A stretch of 12,874 bases of DNA from Planctomycetota bacterium. Lineage in GTDB: Bacteria; Planctomycetota; Phycisphaerae; Phycisphaerales; UBA1924. The notes below the pieces were generated by a model, which had not been told where the DNA came from, searched no databases, and saw only the letters and a list, made by a program, of their open reading frames with translations. Position numbers and translations under genes: made by a program. Numbering within the stretch: position 1 is the stretch's first letter; each line of letters opens with the position of its first letter. Location: positions 1 through 12,874 of the forward strand of contig JAEYUO010000144.1 of NCBI GenBank assembly GCA_023432465.1. The letters are read 5' to 3'. Below, piece after piece: positions 7,040 through 12,874 of the stretch.

Positions 7040-7443
7040 TACTTCCCGATGTCGCGACGCGGCTTCGAGACTGTCCATTTGGCGGAGTGAACGGACATGC
7101 CGACGAGTGACTTGATGACGCCCTCAAGCGCTCGGTACACCGGTGCGGCATCGGTTCGATTGAGATACTCGCACTTGACGGCGAACTCAAGCCAAACCTG
7201 TGTTTCCGCGGCCTCGGCCTCCGCATCAGAAAGCTTGCTGATAAAAGCCGCTTCGTACCGCCGCTTCCGCCACGCCTCGGCGATGTTCGCAGCGACGGAG
7301 CGGGATGATCGCCGAGCCTGGTCGGTAAGGGAGTATCGCTCGGCCGCCGGAAACCGCTTCGACAACTGAAAGACTTCCATTGCCACGGCAACGGCCCGCT
7401 GGTAAACGTCCAGATCACGGTGCGATCGGATCAACCCCGCCAT
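7039..7443 (-). CDS. Four-helix-bundle protein (S23/23S rRNA intervening-sequence protein family)
   Basis: The 134-residue product matches the four-helix-bundle family first seen in open frames of 23S rRNA intervening sequences and related to the Avd protein of diversity-generating retroelements. Typical features are the N-terminal DLDVYQRAVAVAMEVF helix, the basic YSLTDQARRSSRSVAANIAEA segment, and FISKLSDAEAEAAETQVWLEF followed by a last helix. It is a small, basic, nucleic-acid-binding type of fold; its cellular role is not settled. The ATG at 7443 is chosen over one at 7470 because AAGGAG lies seven bases upstream. A perfect palindrome GTTTGCAAAC (7463-7472) lies just before that site. 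Here the gene is free-standing between tadA and tatC, with no rRNA and no reverse transcriptase nearby. Short inverted repeats flank it, which may mean it moved in as a unit. Confidence 0.93.
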   Translation of the reverse strand: MAGLIRSHRDLDVYQRAVAVAMEVFQLSKRFPAAERYSLTDQARRSSRSVAANIAEAWRKRRYEAAFISKLSDAEAEAAETQVWLEFAVKCEYLNRTDAAPVYRALEGVIKSLVGMSVHSAKWTVSKPRRDIGK

Positions 7444-7496
7444 GGTGTCGCTCCTTCCCGAGGTTTGCAAACGCGGTGCATCCGCCGTGTCACATC

Positions 7497-7512
7497 ATCA
7501 CCCCCCTCACGC
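7497..7512. repeat. Inverted partner of the GTGA-rich repeat, between four-helix-bundle gene and tatC
   Basis: ATCACCCCCCTCACGC is, as its reverse complement, GCGTGAG-GG-GGGTGAT. It matches 7009-7023 (GCGTGAG-A-GGGTGAT) except for a one-base length change and one substitution in the middle. The two therefore form an imperfect inverted pair around the four-helix-bundle gene. It could be a REP-like intergenic repeat or the edge of a mobile unit. Confidence 0.55.
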
Positions 7513-7534
7513 GCTCAGCTCATCATCCGTCTGC

Positions 7535-8569
7535 TCATTGGTCATCCGGTTTCGCAAACGGATCCTCATCCCCCGTGTCGTGCTCGCTCCGGCCCGCGCC
7601 CCCTGCCCCCCCCGCTCCCATCCCCGCCACGCGCTTCGCCGGCAGAGCCCGCAGCAGCACCACGCCCAGCTCATACAGGAAATACAGCGGAACCGCCAGC
7701 AGCAGCATCGACAGCGGGTCCGCCGGCGTCAGCACCGCCCCCAGCACCGCGCAGATCAGCACCGCGTGCCGGCGATACCGCATCAGCAGCCCCGGCGTCA
7801 CAATCCCCGCCCACCCAAGCAGCAGCACCACCACCGGCATCTGAAACGCGATCGCCAGCGCCAGCGCGAACATCAACACCATCCCCACGCAGTCCGACAC
7901 CTTGTACTGCTGCGAGATCAGCGCCGAGCCCGTCATCGCCGTGCCGTTGACCACCTTCTTCCCGTCCTTGTCGAGCACGCTCATGCGCAGCTGGTTGACC
8001 GTCCGGTTGTACCACATCGCCCCCAGCGGCGGGTCCTCCGGGTCGGCCTCCAGCACCGTCGCCACCTGCAACGCAACACCCTCGGGCAGGGGCGCGCTCT
8101 TCACCTCCACCATCGGCAGCGACGCGTTGAACGCCACGAAGAACATCAGCACCGTCGGCAGCATCACGTAGTACAGGAACAGCGCCGACAGCACGGTCAG
8201 CACCACGCTCATCGGCGCGAGCAGATACGCAAACCGCCGCTCGTGCGAGTGCAGCCCCGGCGCGACAAACCGCCACAACTGAAACACGATCCACGGCGCG
8301 CCCACCAGGATCGTCAACACCACCGACACCTGGATGTACGCCGTGAACATCTCAAACGGACCGGTCACCTGCAGCCCCGGCGGCATCCCGCCATCCTCCA
8401 GCGCAGCCGCGATCGGATGCAGCAGGAAGTTCAGCACCGACTTGCCGATCACCAGCGACACGATCAGGATCGGCAGCACCCCAAGCAGCGCATAGATCAA
8501 CCGCCTCCGAAGCTCCTCCAGGTGGTCGCCAAACGGCATGATCGTGTCGCCCAAATCGTCGTACGGCAT
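7535..8569 (-). CDS. tatC: Twin-arginine translocase subunit TatC with enlarged periplasmic loop
   Basis: TatC is the inner-membrane receptor that binds twin-arginine signal peptides and, with TatA/TatB, exports folded proteins. Family marks are the cytoplasmic N-terminus HLEELRRRL (residues 16-24), the PFEMF segment, FVAPGLHSHERR (101-112) and TPADPLSM (281-288). Hydrophobic segments at about 25-45, 75-98, 115-147, 226-252 and 268-309 account for the usual six spans. At 344 residues it is clearly longer than the roughly 250 usual, because the second periplasmic loop, between spans three and four, carries an extra polar segment at about 149-222, and the tail is Gly-rich and acidic. The ATG at 8569 is chosen; the frame is open to 8941, but that part overlaps the divergent ATPase gene. 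No tatA/tatB gene is in the window. No clear ribosome-binding site is seen. Confidence 0.96.
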   Translation of the reverse strand: MPYDDLGDTIMPFGDHLEELRRRLIYALLGVLPILIVSLVIGKSVLNFLLHPIAAALEDGGMPPGLQVTGPFEMFTAYIQVSVVLTILVGAPWIVFQLWRFVAPGLHSHERRFAYLLAPMSVVLTVLSALFLYYVMLPTVLMFFVAFNASLPMVEVKSAPLPEGVALQVATVLEADPEDPPLGAMWYNRTVNQLRMSVLDKDGKKVVNGTAMTGSALISQQYKVSDCVGMVLMFALALAIAFQMPVVVLLLGWAGIVTPGLLMRYRRHAVLICAVLGAVLTPADPLSMLLLAVPLYFLYELGVVLLRALPAKRVAGMGAGGAGGAGRSEHDTGDEDPFAKPDDQ

Positions 8570-8578
8570 GGTCGCGAA

Positions 8579-8596
8579 GGGTACCCGCGGCCGCGG
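8579..8596. promoter_or_regulatory. Overlapping perfect palindromes before tatC
   Basis: GGGTACCC (8579-8586) and CCGCGGCCGCGG (8585-8596) are perfect palindromes that overlap by two bases, 10-27 bases upstream of the tatC start. In the tatC messenger the second can fold as a CCGC/GCGG stem with a GGCC loop, next to the start codon, where a ribosome-binding site would be. In GC-rich DNA such palindromes can arise by chance, so a role is uncertain. Confidence 0.35.
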
Positions 8597-8642
8597 CAGG
8601 ACCCGAACCCGATCCAACCAATCCCCCCTGTCCTCCATCAGC

Positions 8643-8726
8643 GGCTGAAAATCCACCACGAGATGGCTGAAATTCCACCACTGAATGGTTGATTTTCGTC
8701 TACGCGATGGCCGAAAATCCACCATG
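8643..8726. repeat. 22-bp tandem repeat array ending in the ATPase start codon
   Basis: Four units follow one another with a 22-bp period: they start at 8643, 8665, 8687 and 8709. Units 1, 2 and 4 share GGCTGAAAATCCACCA with one change each (GGCTGAAATTCCACCA, GGCCGAAAATCCACCA). Unit 3 keeps the frame and end of the repeat but carries the core inverted, TGGTTGATTTTCG (8686-8698), which pairs with CGAAAATCCACCA (8712-8724) at 12 of 13 positions. The last unit runs into the ATG at 8724. The period is two helical turns. It lies between tatC and the divergent ATPase gene and most likely is a cooperative operator for the ATPase gene. Confidence 0.8.
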
Positions 8727-9989
8727 CTCCCCCGCGCACTCCAGCCCGCGCTCGAAGCCGCTCTCGCCGATACGCCCGTCGTCCTCCTCCACGGCGCTCG
8801 CCAGACCGGCAAAACCACCCTCGCTCGGAGCATCGACCCGAAGCGGCGCCGATACATCACCCTCGACGATGGTGCCGCCCTCGCCGCCGCCGCAAGCGAT
8901 CCCGATGCCTTCATCGCCGGGCTCGATGGCCCCGTCGTCATCGACGAAGTTCAGCGCGCCCCAGGGCTCTTCCGCGCGATCAAAGCCACCGTCGACCGCG
9001 ACCGCGCGCCCGGCCGCTTCCTGCTCACCGGCTCCGCCAACGTCCTTGCACTCCCGCGTGCATCAGAGTCGCTCGCTGGCCGCATGCAGATCCTCACCCT
9101 CTGGCCGATGTCGCAGGGCGAACTCGATGGACGCCGCGAGCGGTTCATCGACTCCCTCTTCGATCCCGACAAACCGGCCGCGGCCGCCCTCGCCGCCACC
9201 ACATCTTCCGCCGCCACGACCGTCCTCGACCGCATACTCCGCGGCGGCTTCCCCGAAGCCGCCTCGCGCGACAACCCCGATCGCCGCGCCGCATGGTTCG
9301 AGTCATACGTCTCGACCATCCTGCAGCGCGATGTCCGCGACCTGGCAAACATCGAGAGCCTCACCGCCATGCCCGCCCTCCTCGGCGTGCTCGCCGCGCG
9401 GTCGAGCGGCCTGCTGAATAGCGCCGATCTTTCACGCTCCCTCTCCATCCCCGCGACAACACTCAAGCGCTACCTCGCGCTCCTCGAAGCCGTCTTCCTC
9501 TTCGTCCCCCTCCCCGCGTGGACAGGCAACATCGGCCTCCGCGCCGCCAAAGCGCCCAAAGCCATGCTTGGCGACACCGGCCTCGCGGCCTCGCTTCTCG
9601 GGGCCGACCAAGGCCGCCTCACCGCCGAGCCCGCACTCCTCGGCTCCCTGCTGGAGAGCTTCGTCGCCATGGAACTCCGCAAGCAGGCCGGCTGGTCCCG
9701 CACCCGGGTCCGACTCCACCACTTCCGCACACACTCCGGACGCGAAGTCGACATCGTGCTCGAAGCGACCGACGGCCGCATCGCCGGTGTCGAGGTCAAG
9801 GCAGGGCGCGCAGTCTCCCCGGACGACTTCGCCGGCCTGCGAACCCTCGCCGAGACCGCCGGTCGAAAGTTCCGCGCCGGCATCATCCTGTACGGTGGGT
9901 CCGAAACCGTCCAGTTCGGCCCCGGGCTCCTCGCCGCCCCCCATTCTGCCCTCTGGCAGGGGAACAAGGTCCCAACGAGTTCCAGATAA
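8724..9989 (+). CDS. AAA ATPase with DUF4143-type C-terminus
   Basis: The 421-residue product belongs to the AAA-type ATPases of the COG1373 kind. The Walker A motif is GARQTGKTT (24-32), Walker B is VVIDEVQ with Asp74-Glu75, and a sensor-like LLTGSAN sits near residue 100. The C-terminal part looks like DUF4143, with a nuclease-like pattern: Asp343 in REVDIVL and Glu357-x-Lys359 in GVEVKAG, the spacing of PD-(D/E)xK folds. Whether it cuts nucleic acid is not known for the family. These genes are common, patchily distributed and often behave like accessory or toxin-like genes. The ATG at 8724 is chosen; an in-frame ATG at 8685 would translate part of the repeat array and is unlikely. No ribosome-binding site is visible before 8724. 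The next gene, an ECF sigma factor, starts 80 bases downstream. Confidence 0.93.
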   Translation: MLPRALQPALEAALADTPVVLLHGARQTGKTTLARSIDPKRRRYITLDDGAALAAAASDPDAFIAGLDGPVVIDEVQRAPGLFRAIKATVDRDRAPGRFLLTGSANVLALPRASESLAGRMQILTLWPMSQGELDGRRERFIDSLFDPDKPAAAALAATTSSAATTVLDRILRGGFPEAASRDNPDRRAAWFESYVSTILQRDVRDLANIESLTAMPALLGVLAARSSGLLNSADLSRSLSIPATTLKRYLALLEAVFLFVPLPAWTGNIGLRAAKAPKAMLGDTGLAASLLGADQGRLTAEPALLGSLLESFVAMELRKQAGWSRTRVRLHHFRTHSGREVDIVLEATDGRIAGVEVKAGRAVSPDDFAGLRTLAETAGRKFRAGIILYGGSETVQFGPGLLAAPHSALWQGNKVPTSSR

Positions 9990-9990
9990 C

Positions 9991-10030
9991 GTGATTCGGG
10001 CGAACCCCAAGGGCTCTCTGACGGAATCAC
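9991..10030. other. Dyad GTGATTC...GAATCAC between ATPase and sigma factor genes
   Basis: GTGATTC (9991-9997) and GAATCAC (10024-10030) are perfect reverse complements separated by 26 bases; inside is a small GGG-CGAA-CCC hairpin. The structure begins directly after the ATPase stop codon. It has no T-run, so it is not a standard terminator; it may be a weak transcript-end structure or a regulator site for the sigma factor gene. Confidence 0.35.
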
Positions 10031-10069
10031 CCTCCAGGCGCATCCTCTAGTACAGCGGAGCACTGTGGC

Positions 10070-10672
10070 TTGGGATACGACGACTTCTCCAGCGCGGAGG
10101 ACTTAGTAGCACAAGCCGTGCACGGCGATCAGGACGCCATGCGCAAACTCTGGGCTCGCCACCGACGCTGGGTCGCCGCGATCCTCCTCGCCCACATGCC
10201 CCGCGAGGCTGAGGTCGACGATCTCCTCCAGGATGTCGCCGCCCTCCTTGTCTCCAAGATCCACTCCCTCCGCGGCGGAGAAGCAGCCCTCCGCCCGTGG
10301 CTCCGGGCGATCGCCATCAGCGTCGCCAAAACCCGCGGCCGCCGGACCAAGGTCCGCAAGGCCGGATGGCTCAAGCTCGTCGGCTGGGCCGGTTCGTGGG
10401 CGGGCGATGGCGAAGCACAGCGCGACACCGCCGCCGCCACGCCGCTCATCGAGGAAGGTCGCCGACTCATGGACCTCGCCAAGTCTCTCCCCGACGGATA
10501 CCGCGAACCCCTGCTGCTCAAGTGCGTGCAGGGAATGAGCTACAAGGAAATCGGCGAGGCCATGGGCCTCCCCGATACCACCATCGAAACCCGCATCGCC
10601 CGCGCCCGCCGAATGCTGCGCGAGAAGGCCGAATCCGCCGGAATCGGTATGACCGCCGCCGCCGAAGCCTGA
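10070..10672 (+). CDS. ECF-type RNA polymerase sigma factor
   Basis: The 200-residue product has the two-domain layout of extracytoplasmic-function sigma factors. Region 2 spans about 11-93, with DDLLQDVAALLVSKI and PWLRAIAISVAKTRGRR as the -10 recognition and melting part. A flexible linker follows, then region 4 at about 133-187, with LPDGYREPLLLKCVQGMSYKEIGEAMGL as the start of its helix-turn-helix and TIETRIARARRMLREK as the recognition helix. It would direct RNA polymerase to a small regulon. The start is taken as TTG at 10070, with GCGGAG upstream; the first in-frame ATG (10139) would remove the first helix of region 2. The next gene is a single-pass membrane protein 38 bases downstream, the position expected for an anti-sigma factor. 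The cognate promoter could not be identified. Confidence 0.92.
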   Translation: MGYDDFSSAEDLVAQAVHGDQDAMRKLWARHRRWVAAILLAHMPREAEVDDLLQDVAALLVSKIHSLRGGEAALRPWLRAIAISVAKTRGRRTKVRKAGWLKLVGWAGSWAGDGEAQRDTAAATPLIEEGRRLMDLAKSLPDGYREPLLLKCVQGMSYKEIGEAMGLPDTTIETRIARARRMLREKAESAGIGMTAAAEA

Positions 10673-10710
10673 TCCGCTCCCCGCTCCCTGCTCTCTTCCG
10701 GAGTCCTGCC

Positions 10711-11358
10711 ATGAACAACGCCCCCGACAACATCGACCTCGCAACACGCGACCGCGTCGACATGCTCGTCAGCCGCATCGCCGATGCCGAAGCCGCCTCG
10801 GACGACTGGGCCGCGTTCAACGAACTCGCCGAGCGCCATCCCTGGGCCTGGCGAGAGCTCGCCCAATCGCAGCGCGATCACGCCGCCATGTGCGTCGCCG
10901 TCGGCGTCGCGATCCAGTCCGCCGACTCGGTCTTCCTCCCCGTCCGCGCCGGCGGCGCAAGCTCCATCGACTCGCGACCGAAGTTCGCCATGTGGGCCGG
11001 CTGGGCCGTCGCCGCGTGCATGGGCATCGCCTTCTTCGGCGGCCTGCGCGCCCCCGCGCCCGGGACGATCCCCACCAACGCCGCTGGTGTGAATCTCGCG
11101 AACTGGACACCCAACGACTACGTCAAGGGCTACGTCGAGAGCGGCGAGAAATCCGGCCTCGTCCTGGGTGAGGTGCCGCACCGACTCCTCATCGAGACCC
11201 GCCCTCTCCAGCATGGCGACGGGTTCGAAGTCGTCTACGTCCGCCAGTTCGTCGAACGCGCCAAGGTCTCCGACCTCCTGCAGTTCGCAACCGACGAAAC
11301 CGGGCGCGCTGTCCCCGTCCGTCAGGTCATGCCCGAGTTCCCCGGCTCTCCCGAATGA
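10711..11358 (+). CDS. Single-pass membrane protein, probable anti-sigma factor
   Basis: The 215-residue product has a helical, charged N-terminal part (1-90) that would face the cytoplasm, one membrane segment (about 92-112, FAMWAGWAVAACMGIAFFGG) and an outside part of about 100 residues. This is the shape of a membrane anti-sigma factor, and it sits directly after the ECF sigma gene. The usual zinc-binding HxxxCxxC of many anti-sigma factors is absent; only a lone His-x3-Cys is present (HAAMC, 57-61). The role is therefore inferred from position and topology, not from a recognised domain. The ATG at 10711 has GGAG seven bases upstream. The same frame is open far upstream, but that part is a shadow of the sigma factor gene. 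It could instead be an unrelated envelope protein. Confidence 0.72.
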   Translation: MNNAPDNIDLATRDRVDMLVSRIADAEAASDDWAAFNELAERHPWAWRELAQSQRDHAAMCVAVGVAIQSADSVFLPVRAGGASSIDSRPKFAMWAGWAVAACMGIAFFGGLRAPAPGTIPTNAAGVNLANWTPNDYVKGYVESGEKSGLVLGEVPHRLLIETRPLQHGDGFEVVYVRQFVERAKVSDLLQFATDETGRAVPVRQVMPEFPGSPE

Positions 11359-11528
11359 TCCGGCCGACGGAACCCTCCGCCTCGCGCATCTGTGTGGTGG
11401 CGGAGCACACGCACGCGACGCATGCCTTCGCGTTCAGCCCCGTCTACATCAACTCTGTCGTTCGTTGCTTCTTGGTGGTAATGGGTTGCGATCCCCGGAT
11501 GCATCGCAAGCAGTCAGGAGTATCACAC
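11359..11528. other. Leader region between membrane protein and PDZ protein genes
   Basis: These 170 bases hold no convincing gene, although the downstream frame is open across them. A GGAACC at 11369-11374 resembles an ECF sigma -35 element, but no -10 could be paired with it. A strong dyad lies at 11486-11509 and the ribosome-binding site AGGAG at 11516-11520. The length suggests that the PDZ gene has its own promoter or leader control rather than simple read-through. Confidence 0.45.
11486..11509. promoter_or_regulatory. Dyad TTGCGAT-N10-ATCGCAA before the PDZ gene
   Basis: TTGCGAT (11486-11492) and ATCGCAA (11503-11509) are perfect inverted 7-mers with a 10-base centre that itself contains the ATCC/GGAT pairing. 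The structure ends six bases before the AGGAG of the PDZ gene. It could be an operator for a dimeric repressor, or an RNA hairpin that limits ribosome access. Confidence 0.5.
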
Positions 11529-12848
11529 ATGACACTTCAACTCGACCTCTCTCCGCGATCCGCCGGCACACGCCGGCTCCTCATCGGTATCGCCGCCGTC
11601 ACAGGCCTTGTCTGCGGGGCTGGCGGGGCGTTGGCCCAGGGGCGAGGAGCCCAGCCGACCCCCGCCGCGCCGCCTTCCGCTCCTTCCGCGCCCGCCATTC
11701 CCCCCGCGCCATCCCCCATGGCCCACCGCGTCTTCGCGCTCGGCTCCGGGCCCGCCACCTACACCTTCAAGAGCAAGGAAGATGGACGCGAGTTCGAACT
11801 CCGCCTCGAAAACAACGAAGTCGTCGCCGCGAAAATCAACGGGCAGGATGTCCCCGCCGACCGCATCTCCCGCGAGGGCAACACCATCCTCTTCAAGGAT
11901 GATCGCGGCATCACTGTCTTCGAGCACACCCTGCCCGCCTCCAGCGAACTCCGCATCACCACTTCGCTCAGCCCCCGCGGCACGGTCAACGTCGCGCCTT
12001 CCTTCCTTGGCTCCCGCCAGGGCCGCCTCTGGAGCGGCTCCATCCCCGGGCCCGACCCCGCCGCCCCCGCCGAGTCCTCCCCTCCCAGCACCATGCTCGG
12101 CATCATCATGATGGAGCCCGATGCCACGCTCCGCGGCCACTTCGGCCTCGAGCCCGGCACCGCCACGCTCGTCGGCGCGGTCTACGGCGACCTTCCCGCC
12201 GATGCCGCGGGCCTCGAACCCTACGACATCATCATCGCCATCGGCGGCAGCAAGCCCGCCGATACCGAGACCATCCGCAAGGCCCTCCGCGAGAAGAACC
12301 CCGGCGACGAGGTGAAGTTCACCGTCCTCCACCGCGGCAAGGAACGCGAGGCCACCGTCAAGCTCGAGAAGTACAACCGCGACCGCTTCGACGAAACCAA
12401 GGTCCGCTCCATCGCCGCGGTCATGGACGACGAGGCAACCGCCACCGCCTTCTGGCTCCGAAGCGCTGCCGATGCCAGCGGCAACGGTGGCGTCGTCGCC
12501 ATCAACCCCGACCCCAACAACCCCGTCAGCACCTTCTACTCCGCGCCCGCCGGCACGCAGATGCAGCAGCTCCTCCAGGAAGCCCGCGAGGCCCGCGAAC
12601 GCGCCCTCGAAGAAGCCGCCCGCAACCTCGAACTCGCCGACCAGCTCCGCGATAAGTCCTCACTCAACAAGAGCATGGAAGAACGCATGCGCCGCCTCGA
12701 AGAGATGCTCCAGCAACTCCTCGACGGGAAACCCGCCTCCGGTAAGAGTGACGGCGGGGGTGGCGGTGGCGGCGCAGGAGCCGAGCCCGCCCCCGATGAC
12801 CTCCTCCCCAACCCCGGCCACTGGGCAGCCAGAAACCCCCCCGCCTGA
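11529..12848 (+). CDS. Exported PDZ-domain protein with C-terminal coiled coil
   Basis: The 439-residue product has a signal peptide with basic start (TRR at 14-16), hydrophobic core 17-31 and likely cleavage after ALA (36). A Pro/Ala-rich linker follows (about 41-64), then a beta-rich part (65-165), and a PDZ domain at about 187-280 with GAVYGDLPADAAGLEPYDII and the usual GDEVKFTVLHRGKE strand. PDZ domains bind protein C-termini or exposed peptides. No trypsin-like protease domain is present, so this is not a DegP/HtrA protease; it may be a sensor or adaptor. Residues 343-400 are a Glu/Arg-rich coiled coil, and the tail is Gly-rich then acidic. The ATG at 11529 is chosen because AGGAG lies eight bases upstream and the signal peptide follows. 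It sits after the sigma/membrane protein pair and could feed envelope signals to it. Confidence 0.9.
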   Translation: MTLQLDLSPRSAGTRRLLIGIAAVTGLVCGAGGALAQGRGAQPTPAAPPSAPSAPAIPPAPSPMAHRVFALGSGPATYTFKSKEDGREFELRLENNEVVAAKINGQDVPADRISREGNTILFKDDRGITVFEHTLPASSELRITTSLSPRGTVNVAPSFLGSRQGRLWSGSIPGPDPAAPAESSPPSTMLGIIMMEPDATLRGHFGLEPGTATLVGAVYGDLPADAAGLEPYDIIIAIGGSKPADTETIRKALREKNPGDEVKFTVLHRGKEREATVKLEKYNRDRFDETKVRSIAAVMDDEATATAFWLRSAADASGNGGVVAINPDPNNPVSTFYSAPAGTQMQQLLQEAREARERALEEAARNLELADQLRDKSSLNKSMEERMRRLEEMLQQLLDGKPASGKSDGGGGGGGAGAEPAPDDLLPNPGHWAARNPPA

Positions 12849-12874
12849 TTCCCCCAACAGCCACAGCCCGAACC

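Noticed and set aside
7039..7443. Diversity-generating retroelement accessory protein
   Set aside because: The fold is related to Avd, but no reverse transcriptase, template repeat or variable repeat is present in the window.
7442..8692. Plus-strand open frame of 416 codons across tatC
   Set aside because: Arg/Gln/His-rich antisense of tatC, which is an unmistakable family member on the other strand.
8643..8726. CRISPR array
   Set aside because: The units are contiguous 22-bp degenerate copies with no unique spacers, one has an inverted core, and no cas gene is nearby.
8570..8941. N-terminal extension of TatC
   Set aside because: The extension is low-complexity, crosses the repeat array and overlaps the divergent ATPase gene; TatC begins with HLEEL close to the N-terminus.
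11369..11374. GGAACC as an autoregulated ECF sigma promoter upstream of the PDZ gene
   Set aside because: No matching -10 element at the right spacing and no equivalent motif clearly found in front of the sigma factor gene.
11523..12332. Minus-strand open frame of 269 codons opposite the PDZ gene
   Set aside because: Gly/Asp/Glu-rich antisense shadow with no domain; the plus strand has a ribosome-binding site, signal peptide and PDZ domain.
11529..12848. HtrA/DegP protease
   Set aside because: Only a PDZ domain is present; there is no His-Asp-Ser trypsin-like domain or GNSGG-type motif.

Overview
This is a GC-rich bacterial window that reads like a Planctomycetota chromosome, probably of the Phycisphaerae type. 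That placement is inferred from gene style: short lipoproteins, a membrane protein with an N-terminal CxxC...CPxCG zinc ribbon, an ECF sigma factor followed by a single-pass membrane protein, a TatC with an unusually long periplasmic loop, and frequent starts without a clear Shine-Dalgarno sequence. No rRNA, tRNA, insertion sequence or CRISPR was seen. Coding density is high and the only non-coding stretches longer than about 100 bases are 1-192, 8570-8723 and 11359-11528.

Layout. (1) Bases 1-1732, plus strand: a G-rich heptamer repeat at the window edge, then a small lipoprotein and a lipoprotein with two retropepsin-like aspartic protease motifs. (2) Bases 1793-4212, minus strand, read right to left: a ribbon-helix-helix antitoxin and PIN-domain toxin overlapping by 4 bases, then a zinc-ribbon membrane protein and surE, with gaps of only 17 and 22 bases, so the four look like one transcript. 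A 9-bp direct repeat spaced 21 bp lies in front of the antitoxin and moves its likely start downstream. (3) Bases 4303-8569, minus strand: a secreted transglutaminase-like protein, tadA, a four-helix-bundle (S23/IVP family) gene flanked by imperfect inverted repeats, and tatC. (4) From 8643, plus strand: a 22-bp tandem repeat array that runs into the start codon of an AAA ATPase with a DUF4143-type C-terminus. (5) Bases 10070-12848, plus strand: ECF sigma factor, single-pass membrane protein (probable regulator of the sigma factor) and an exported PDZ/coiled-coil protein, a likely envelope-sensing cassette.

Housekeeping functions (surE, tadA, tatC) are interleaved with accessory modules (toxin-antitoxin, DUF4143 ATPase, four-helix-bundle gene). 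The most unusual structures are the 22-bp array at 8643-8726, the paired operator boxes at 4240-4269, the inverted repeats flanking the four-helix-bundle gene, the enlarged TatC loop, and the dyad just upstream of the PDZ gene's ribosome-binding site. By eye, bases 1-1732 and 2703-4250 have less extreme codon bias than the rest, in keeping with a more recent or less expressed gene set; this was not computed.
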